From the NCBI GenBank assembly GCA_050084985.1, contig JBITNC010000001.1:67146001-67210000 (forward strand): a DNA stretch of 64,000 bases. The letters run 5' to 3'. Each line of letters starts with the position of its first letter. Position 1 is the stretch's first letter. This DNA is from Nageia nagi. Lineage: Eukaryota > Pinophyta. Position numbers and translations under genes: made by a program. Positions 57,070-64,000 of the stretch are shown piece by piece. The notes beneath the pieces are model-generated. The model was given only the letters and a program-made list of their open reading frames with translations, had not been told where the DNA came from and made no database searches.

Positions 57070-58335
57070 AGACTTTAGTTAAAACCTACTTGGGAGGAAG
57101 ATCTAGAACAAGCTGCACTTAAGGAAGAAGCTCTAGCAGAAACGGAGGGAAGAAATGAATCTAATGGCGAAAAAGATTTTGCCACAATGTTAGATTTGCT
57201 AAGGCAAGTAGCAATAAACACAAATTCTCTTGCAGCAAGTTTTAAGGTGAGATGGCACATAGAGAAACTACACATGATCATGAGAGTGCAAATTCACTGA
57301 GGTATTCTCATTCGCCTTTGCAAAAGCCAATAAAGCCTATGTTTGTGTCACAACAAGAAGAAATGGGATATGAATATGATTTGGAAGCCCTATTTGGTGA
57401 ATACATGCAAAAATCAAAAGTTTTCAGAAATGCAATAAATTTCCAAAGTTAGTGAAAGAAAGTGAAAAGTACAAGGTAGCAAAAGAAAGAAAAGAAGTTG
57501 CAACAAAAATTGCAAGTACCCACATTTAATGGGAGTGATGGACTTTCAGCTAGGGGTTGATTACAAAAATTACAAACTTACTTCTCTCTTGATCCTATGC
57601 CTAAGTTAGATGCAATTTAGCTTGCTACATTACATTTAGAAGGCATAGCATATGATTGGTGGCGACATGGTCTAGTCATTCAAAGCCATAGATACATTAT
57701 TACCTTTGATGAGTTTAGTCAAAGGCTTTTGGACAAATTTGAAAAGAAGGAAGGATGATGAAGAATATTTTAAGGAATTGGCAACTCTTCGGCAAATAGG
57801 TTCATTGGCATCTTATGTGAAGGAATTTGAAAGAATCTCAGCTTATTGTGCAAAATGTGTCACCTAGGAGGATGAAATTCCTCTTCATGGATGGACTAAT
57901 GGAGCCCTTACGTGGATTAGTCAAATCTTTTGAGCCTCTTCCACTCCAAGAGGAAATCAAAAAAGCTTTGCTACTTGAACATACACTACCTTCTTCAAAA
58001 TCTAGATGGTCAACAAAGAAGTAAAGGTATGGGGAGTCATCCAAGCCATTGAATAAAAACAAAAATTCAAAAAAGGGGCCAACGTTCCAACCCTCTAGGC
58101 CTATAGCTCCAACACCCAACACCAAGAAGATGGATGAAGCTACTAGAAATAAGTTGCGATGGAAAACATTATGTTTCTCATGCAAAAAGCCATGGGAACC
58201 CGGTCATAGATGCTTGGGAAAATGAGAGATTCATTATATTGAGGGCATTTCAGAAAGTGAGAGGGAATCCAAATCTTCTGAAGATGGTAGAGAAGAAGAG
58301 CCCAATGTTGAGAAGAAAAATAGAGAAACATCTCA
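57070..58335 (+). pseudogene. gag of chromovirus
   Basis: Readable in alternating frames: an acidic N-terminus (WEEDLEQAALKEEALAETEG), the capsid-type region (VPTFNGSDGLSARG, then HLEGIAYDWWRHG and FDEFSQRLLDKFEKKEG) and a knuckle CFSCKKPWEPGHRC at 58,172-58,214. The knuckle is of the type seen in plant gypsy gag. At least four frame changes and several stops. Confidence 0.75.
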
Positions 58336-58339
58336 TGAG

Positions 58340-58720
58340 TTGCCTTTTAATAGTAGTGCCTTACCAACTTTACATAGTGTACCTCAATTTTTCACTATTA
58401 CAGTTTTTGGCAAAGTCTTGGATGAGGATGTGGTGGTGTTAATTGATGGTGGAGCTACCCACAATTTTATAGATGAAAGTTTTGTGCAGAAAAATAAAAT
58501 TAAGACAACCAACTTTGCAGGGTTTAATGTTACTATGGGAAGAGGAGAAACTTCACTTTGCACCAAAATGGTGAAGCAACTTGAGGTAGTGATTGATGAG
58601 TACAAATGCATTCATGATTTTTATGCTTTTCCAATGGGAGGTACCTTTGTTCATAATAACAAAGAATATTGTTCGTACATTATTATTCCAGTTTCTCGAA
58701 TTCAAGGAAGATTGGAATGA
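58340..58720 (+). pseudogene. retroviral-type aspartic protease
   Basis: An open 126-codon stretch with VVLIDGGATHNFIDESFV (active site at 58,445). The family has D-S/T-G; here it is D-G-G, so activity is doubtful. FVQKNKIKTTNF and GRGETSLCTKMV continue the fold. It would cleave Gag-Pol. Confidence 0.8.
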
Positions 58721-59122
58721 TTGGACGAGAGAAATGTATGTCATATGCGATAGTGCTTGGAGGATAATCGTTTTATGATTTGGATGATGTGACATCCAAC
58801 TATAAGAAGTCCAAATTAAAATTTCAGTATGAAGGATGTGAGATAGAGTTGAAAGGCATCAAGGATATGGAGATACATGGTGTTTCAGCCAAGAGAATGG
58901 AAAGGGTTCTCAAGAAGGGTGACTATGAATGTATCCTCTATACTTTCATGATCAAGGGGATACCTAATTCCACTCCAAGCAAAAAGGTAACATATCATTG
59001 ACAAATTCAAGAAATTTTGAGACAACATAGTGTTGTTTTTGATGATATGCCAAAGGGTCTTCCACCACATAGAGTCTTTGAGCATGTCATAGAGTTAGTT
59101 AGAAGAAGGAACAAAGCCCATT

Positions 59123-59800
59123 ATGATTACACCATATAGACACCCACGTGCATACAAAGATGAAATAGAAAGGACAATAAAAGAGTTGCTTGCAATGGAG
59201 CACATACGTCCAAGCAATAGTCCTTTTGCATCTTCGGTAGTTTTGGTGAAAAAGAAACATGGAACTCTACGCATGTGTATAGACTATAGAGTTCTAAACA
59301 AAAGGACCATCAAAAACAGGTATCCCATCCCAAGAGTGGATGAGTTAATTGATGAATTACATGGTGCAAAATACTTTTCAAAAATTGACTTAATATCAGG
59401 ATATCATCAAATCAGAATGAGAGAAGAAAACATTGCACAAACAGCATTTAGATGTCACTTTGGGCATTTTGAATTTTTAGTCATGCCTTTTGGTTTGACT
59501 AATGCACCAGCCACTTTTCAAGCAGCTATGAATCAGATTTTTAGAGATCATTTGAGGGTGTTTGTATTGGTAATTTTTTATGACACACTTGTTTATAGCA
59601 GTAGTTGGAATCAGCCTTTAGAACACTTTAATATTGTGCTAGAAATATTAGAAAAACAGAAATTTTATGCTAAAGAATCCAAGTGTGGATTTGGGTTAAC
59701 AGAAATTCTATATTTGGGACATATAATCAGCCACAATGAAGTACATGTTGACCCAAATAAACTTGCAGCAGTCCAACAATGGCCGACTCCAACTACATAG
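59123..59800 (+). pseudogene. reverse transcriptase of chromovirus
   Basis: An open 225-codon stretch covering most of the RT: RPSNSPFASSVVLVKKK, RMCIDYRVLNKRTIKNRYP, FSKIDLISGYHQIRM, FLVMPFGLTNAPATFQA. The catalytic box reads IFYDTLVYS where the family has F(F/D)DD; the first Asp of the pair is Tyr (TAT at 59,579-59,581). The upstream part (FDDMPKGLPPHRVFEH) is in another frame. Downstream, TAG at 59,798 and TAA at 59,804 replace two Gln-type codons (PTPTT-stop-T-stop-LR). Confidence 0.9.
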
Positions 59801-59954
59801 ACATAATTGAGGGATTCTTGGGTTTGTGTAGTTACTATAGGAGATTCATAAAAGGTTTCTCCAAACTTTCAGCACCTTTGACAGAATTAACAAAGAAAGA
59901 GGCCTTTATTTGGAGCAAAGATGCCCAAGAAACATTTGAGAGGTTGAAAAAGTA

Positions 59955-60833
59955 ATGTCCTCTAGTCCTACTCTTGCAATTCCAGATTTTTCCTTACCTT
60001 TTCTAGTAGAATGTGATGCATCCGAAATTGGTATAGAGGTTCTTCTAATGCAAAAGGGGCAGCCAATTGCATATGAAAGTAGAAAACTTAGCCCACTTGA
60101 GAGGACATATAGTATATATGACAAAGAAATGCTTGTCATAATGCATGCCTTATCAAAATTTAAGCAATATCTTGTGTTTGGCAAGTTTATTGTCAAAACT
60201 GATCATAATAGTTTGAAATATTTCTTTGGCCAAAAAGATTTAAATGATAGGCAGCAAAAGTGGGTCACAAAACTACAAGCCTATGATTTTGAGATTGAGT
60301 TCAAGAAAGGTAAACATAATACAGCAGCAGATGCACTTTCTAGGACTCCATCATTCCACTCTTTTTTAGTTATTAATGTTGATTGGAAAGCAAAATTGAT
60401 GGCAAAATATGTAAAGAATGATTTTGCTTCAAAATTAGTTGATGGGAAAATCGTTGATACAAATTTCAGAGTTAAGGAGGGGCTAATTTTTTATAAGAAC
60501 AGAATTTATCTTGTGCCAGAATCCAAATTGAAGAACAAACTTATAACAGCAATGCATGATGCACCATTTGTGGGATATCCAAGGTTCTACAAAACATACA
60601 GGTTAATAAGGGAGAGGTTTTCATGGAAAGGATTGAAGGATGATGTGTTAAGACATGTTAGAGAATGTCCAACATGTCAAGAAAACAAAACAGAAAATTC
60701 ACTAACTGCAGGTTTACTTCAGCCCTTACCTAGTCCAAATGGTAAGTGGGAGAGCATATCTATGGATTTTATAACAAGATTGCCAAATGTCCAGGGCAAG
60801 AATTGTATATATATGTTGTTGTGGACAGGTTAA
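59955..60833 (+). pseudogene. RNase H and integrase zinc domain
   Basis: An open 292-codon stretch. RNase H: LVECDASEIGIEVLLMQKG, YDKEMLVIMHALSKFKQYL, VKTDHNSLKYF (about residues 15-140). Integrase H2C2: MHDAPFVGYPRFYKTYRLI followed by CPTC near residue 235. The second His of the HHCC set (usual G-H-P-G) reads G-Y-P-R. It ends with SMDFITRLPNVQG, the first catalytic Asp of the integrase core, just before a frameshift. Confidence 0.88.
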
Positions 60834-61566
60834 CGAAATATGGACATTTTTATGTCATTTCAGCTTCTCATACAACCATACAAGTGGTTGAATTATTCTT
60901 CAAGGAGGTCTTTAGGTTGCATAGATTACCTAAGACTATTATTAGTGACAAAGAACCCAAGTTTATGAGTGCATTTTGGCAAGAGATTTTCAGACTTAGT
61001 GGCACTCAATTAACCCCAAGTACTGTCTATCACCCTCAAATTGATGGCCAAACTGAAATAGTCAATAAATTTAGAAAGGCACTTAAGAAACTACATTTCA
61101 AGATAGCAATGTTCTTGGATTAAATGGTTATATATGGCAAAACTTTGTTACAACACATCTTATCATTTGTCCATTAAAATGACTCCTTTCATGGCACTTT
61201 ATGGATATGATGCTCCAAACATTGTTGATGTCTTAATTTATAACAGCAGGGTTGCAAAGGCACATGACTTCATCAAAGAACATCAAGACATCTTAAAAGT
61301 CCTAAAAGATAATATACAAACTGCCCAAAAATCAGCAGAAAAGATATGCAAACCAGCAAAGAGTTGAAAGGCATTTTGAAGTGGGAGACATGGTATATTT
61401 AAGACTTCAGCCCTACAAACAGTCTACATTGAAAAGAAGTGGCAGTGAAAAACCAAGGTTTTATGGATCTTATAAAATGCTATGCAGAATTGGAGAAGTA
61501 GCATATGAATTGGAGCTTCCTTCTCATAGCAAAATCCATAATGTCTTCCATGTTTCTTTTGCTTGA
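60746..61566 (+). pseudogene. integrase core and C-terminal domain
   Basis: Continues in a shifted frame: YVVVDRLTKYGHF, TIISDKEPKFMS (second Asp) and YHPQIDGQTEIVN (Glu). Then, after a stop at 61,124, MTPFMALYGYDAP and the GPY/F-like C-terminus (VGDMVYLRLQPY, PRFYGSYKML) with KIHNVFHVSF. Three frames are needed to read it. Confidence 0.85.
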
Positions 61567-61629
61567 AGAAGGCACTTGGGCAGTATGTAATTCCTTCACA
61601 AGAATTGCCTCCACTTGATGATGAAGGTA

Positions 61630-61792
61630 AAATATTTTAGAAGCTGAATCAATTCTTGAGATGAGGGAAAAGAAGTTGAGGAATAGAGTCATCCGTGAGT
61701 GTTTGGTCAAGTGGAAGGGCTTCCATTGGAGGATTCTACTTGGGAAGGACCTCAAATCCTTTCTCACCCAGTTCTTAATCGCTTGGGGTCAA
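61630..61792 (+). pseudogene. chromodomain
   Basis: AESILEMREKKLRNRVIREC, then LVKWKGF, then in the next frame LEDSTWEGPQIL. The V-K-W-K-G and E-D-S-T-W-E blocks define the chromodomain carried at the integrase C-terminus of plant chromoviruses, thought to guide insertion into heterochromatin. A one-base frameshift falls in the middle. Confidence 0.85.
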
Positions 61793-61800
61793 GCAATTTG

Positions 61801-61813
61801 AGAGGGGAGGTAT
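61801..61813 (+). other. polypurine tract of chromovirus
   Basis: AGAGGGGAGGTAT directly before TGTAATGACC. Confidence 0.85.
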
Positions 61814-63114
61814 TGTAATGACCCCATTTTTGAGATTTCTACTTGTACATAGGTGTGGAGTGGTGTCACGGTGTGTGGTGTGAATTTTGTGATTTTTGGT
61901 TTAAGTGTGGTCTTTATTAGCTTAAAAAAACAACAAAAAATAATAATAATAAAAGAAAAGGGGATTAATGATGATTAAGAGGGTCATTAGTGTGTTTAAT
62001 GAATAAGTGTCACCCTCAACAAAGAAATAGAAAATTGCTTATAAAAGAAGGAGATGGACATTCATTTGGGACATCTTTGAATATCTGAAATTATTATTCT
62101 CTCATTGTATTTGGCTGCATTAGCTGACTACAAACCCTCTTGCAAACAAAAACCCCAGGAGATTGGCTTAGAGGACAAAACCCTCTTGACCAAGAAACCT
62201 AGGATGAAAACCCTAGAGTTTCCTTTGAGATAAATCCATCTAGAGTTTACAATTGTACTTATTACTTCAGATCTTAGTGTGCTCCCAGATTTCTATTCAC
62301 CCATTGTAGGGCTTAGCATAAGGTTTTCCCATTATTGATCGATTGGAGGCTCAAAGACTCCCAAAGCAGCATTGAAGGAGAGACGTTGGCTGTGTTATAC
62401 ATCATATCTCTCCTAGGAGAGGGCTGATGCATTACTGATGTCTGTTTCATCATTTTCAGTCAGTTTTGAGGCCATTGGAAAGCCATCAGGGACCTTATAT
62501 CCACTTGGATAGGTTCGTTGCAGCTCTTGAGGCTTGGTTGATCAGTTTCAAGACCAGATTTGCATTTACATGAGTTATCCAGCCTCCTGTCCTATTCCAG
62601 ATCCAAATTGAGGCTTTATTTCATCCTATATCTGCATTTGGAGAGGGACATGGTATTGTTTCAGACCTGTATTTGCCACACTTTACAGATTTTGTGCTTT
62701 ATCAGCAATTCTTATCAGTTTAGAAGGGGACATATCTGCCCATTGAAAAGGGACATTCAGCACCTGAGACTGTTGTTGACTGATTTTGAGGTGAATCACG
62801 CCATATTCAGACCTGATTTGGGCAGATCACATCCAATCCTGATTGGGAAAGGGACATCCAGTCAGATCTGGGCATATCTTGCATTTGTTTTGTCATTTCT
62901 AGTGAGACGTTGAGGTCATAGAGGCAGATTTCTGCCTATATGTTGTTTTCAGTTCATTGGTGATTGAATAACATACAGTTTGGTGTGAAACAATAAATTT
63001 CCTGAGTTGTTTAGATGCCTTAAATTGGAAATTTTATTTCAGATTTGATATATTGATATAACTCTGAGTTTTGGTATGCAATAATCGTTGTTTGTGTCTA
63101 AGTAGGACATTACA
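61814..63114 (+). repeat. 3' LTR of chromovirus (1,301 bp)
   Basis: Starts TGTAATGACCCC and ends GGACATTACA, with imperfect inverted termini. TATAAAAGA lies at 62,040-62,047. It is the fuller LTR and retains ~500 bp (about 62,488-62,995) lost from the 5' copy. Short plus ORFs inside, such as 62,560-62,913, are not considered genes. Confidence 0.9.
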
Positions 63115-63200
63115 TAAAGGGGTATTTCTATAATTTCCAAAGATTGAGGGGTACTTTCGTAATTTAATGAACTTATAGGGGTATTTTGGTAACTTTCCCT

Positions 63201-63582
63201 AAAATAAACCATTTCCAGTCTCATAAGGTATGATCAACAAGATAAAGATTCATTGAATTTAATTAAACTTCTAACATTTCTATATATGAGTAAACTGCAA
63301 GTATTTTCTCTTACTGATGTCCAAAGAATGCTAATCAAGTGAAAAAGCATTAGAATTTCAATCCATACACCATGAAAATCTTGATCCAACAAGGTTGTGA
63401 GCTTGGTGTTAATTTCAAGGTCTCTAGTTCAACTCCTAGTTGATCCATCGTTCTTGATCAAACTAGGACATGAAAGTCACATTTGAAGGCAATCACAATC
63501 AATCTCACTAAATTGAATACTCTCACAAACTAGGGACAATAAATTTGACAAATATACAAATCATGAAGGGAGTTACCATGCT
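63201..63582. other. flank with a tRNA-like stretch
   Basis: 'ttgtgagcttggtg' (63,396-63,409) and 'agttcaactcc' (63,428-63,438) resemble pol III A and B boxes at a plausible distance. No cloverleaf or poly(A) tail was found for it. A ~45-bp phrase at 63,523-63,567 (ctctca-aaactagggac ... aaatcatga) also occurs at 55,575-55,612, on the other side of the foldback element. Confidence 0.35.
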
Positions 63583-63593
63583 AGTATGTAGAT

Positions 63594-63848
63594 ATTCATC
63601 CAAAAGTGTGAGGGGAGTTGGAGAAGACTGGGAAGATAAAACTCTCAAGTTGATAAAAGGAGGTCCCAAATTCAAAACTCTCCGTCCTTCACATCATGTG
63701 GATATGCCAAAGTTCATCCGATGGGGACCATGTTGGCATGGATGGGGCCGAGTGCGACTCCTGGATGACTTTGACATAAGAGAACCCCCTAAACACATAA
63801 TCTAATTCCAAGAAATTGATCCTCAAGGATGATTTCATCAAAAAAAAA
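63594..63848 (+). mobile_element. probable SINE with poly(A) tail
   Basis: 255 bp ending in about ten A, flanked by AGTATGTAGAT (63,583-63,593) and AGTATGTAAAT (63,849-63,859), an 11-bp target duplication with one mismatch. The 5' part has a B-box-like 'aaattcaaaactc' at about 63,669-63,681. The ORF that spans it (63,545-63,805) starts outside the insertion and is not a gene. Confidence 0.65.
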
Positions 63849-63859
63849 AGTATGTAAAT

Positions 63860-64000
63860 GTTAATAAAAAATATATATATATAAAAATAAATATTATTTA
63901 TCTAAATTAAAAGTATATTATTTTAATTTATTAAACATAATATTTTTGATATATCTTTACTTATTTAATTGTTTAAAATAGATTTTGTTTAGCATGAACA
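63860..64000. repeat. A/T-rich low-complexity end
   Basis: Includes a short (at)n run near 63,870-63,882 and 'ttaaaagtatattattttaatt'-type sequence. Nothing coding. Confidence 0.6.

Larger units (their letters stand above)
56123..63114 (+). mobile_element. Ty3/gypsy chromovirus, complete but inactivated
   Basis: 5' LTR, PBS, gag, protease, RT, RNase H, integrase, chromodomain, PPT and 3' LTR in order, flanked by TAAAG at 56,118-56,122 and 63,115-63,119. It lies within the foldback element in plus orientation. Stops and frameshifts in gag-pol, an RT active-site change and a deletion in the 5' LTR make it non-autonomous now. The exact target duplication and readable LTRs make it the best-preserved insertion in the window. 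Confidence 0.9.
55706..63200. mobile_element. foldback (MITE-like) element split by the chromovirus
   Basis: The left end agggaaacttaccaaaat at 55,706 and right end attttggtaactttccct at 63,200 are inverted to each other, flanked by AAAATAA at 55,699-55,705 and 63,201-63,207. Without the chromovirus the element is about 500 bp. Each arm is built of ~55-60 bp subrepeats alternating 'ggggtattt(c/t)(t/c)(a/g)taatt(t)' with '(c/t)aaagattgag' or 'catgaactta(t)a'. An A+T-rich core (55,900-56,020) repeats 'ttattataaaattttgaa'. No coding capacity. Confidence 0.8.

Noticed and set aside
57838-58185. 115-codon minus ORF
   Set aside because: Antisense of the gag region of the chromovirus.
62560-62913. 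117-codon plus ORF in the 3' LTR
   Set aside because: Lies wholly in LTR sequence; the matching stretch is deleted from the 5' LTR and no known LTR function is coding.
63396-63440. possible tRNA gene
   Set aside because: A- and B-box-like strings are present, but no acceptor stem or anticodon arm could be paired, so at best it is a tRNA-derived relic.

Overview
The window looks like intergenic nuclear DNA from a large-genome seed plant, most plausibly a conifer. This is inferred from the dense nest of decayed LTR retrotransposons, high A+T, long satellite-like tracts, initiator-Met-type primer binding sites, plant-type Ty1/copia and Ty3/gypsy polyproteins, and the absence of any recognisable host gene, rRNA or functional tRNA. 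Nearly every coding stretch carries in-frame stops (often TAG or TAA where the family has Gln or Trp) and frameshifts, so almost all entries are pseudogenes or parts of mobile elements.

Layout. 1-1.6 kb: degenerate tandem repeats. 2.1-3.0 kb: a dispersed repeat that recurs at 28.2-29.0 kb. 4.8-24.3 kb: dominated by an unfamiliar repeated coding family. It is a long ORF (about 1,100 codons in the better copies) with a conserved N-terminal domain, a Ser/Glu-rich acidic linker and a C-terminal coiled coil, and no reverse transcriptase or integrase beside it. Copies are F (fragment, minus, 4.8-5.1 kb), A (plus, 5.7-9.0 kb), B (plus, 11.4-14.8 kb) and C (minus, 22.5-19.2 kb); D (minus, 37.1-35.2 kb) lies further right. 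B and C have matching flanks: hairpin-rich repeats and a TATA box upstream, and a shared 3' region with a repeated GGGATGAGG-type motif. They face each other tail to tail.

25.0-30.5 kb: a decayed non-chromovirus Ty3/gypsy pol with an internal duplication, then a polypurine tract and an LTR. 31-34 kb: a tandemly duplicated gag-like ORF carrying a 228-bp insertion with an 11-bp target duplication. 37.1-46.3 kb: a minus-strand LTR element (called E1) whose 5' LTR is split by a 4.2-kb insertion flanked by AGTGG and containing a ~183-bp tandem array. E1's truncated 3' LTR abuts copy D, so the LTR TATA box sits just upstream of D's reading frame.

47.9-52.3 kb: two decayed Ty1/copia elements, the second flanked by ~400-bp inverted copies of its own RNase H end. 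55.7-63.2 kb: a foldback (MITE-like) element with AAAATAA flanks, into which a 7-kb Ty3/gypsy chromovirus inserted. That chromovirus has both LTRs, TAAAG target duplications, PBS, PPT, gag, protease, RT, RNase H, integrase and a chromodomain, and is the best-preserved element here. A likely SINE with a poly(A) tail and near-perfect target duplication lies at 63.6-63.8 kb.

The most unusual signals are the hairpin arrays upstream of the B and C ORFs and the multi-copy ORF family itself, which I cannot assign to a known family from sequence alone. All homology statements come from reading by eye; no search or alignment program was run.
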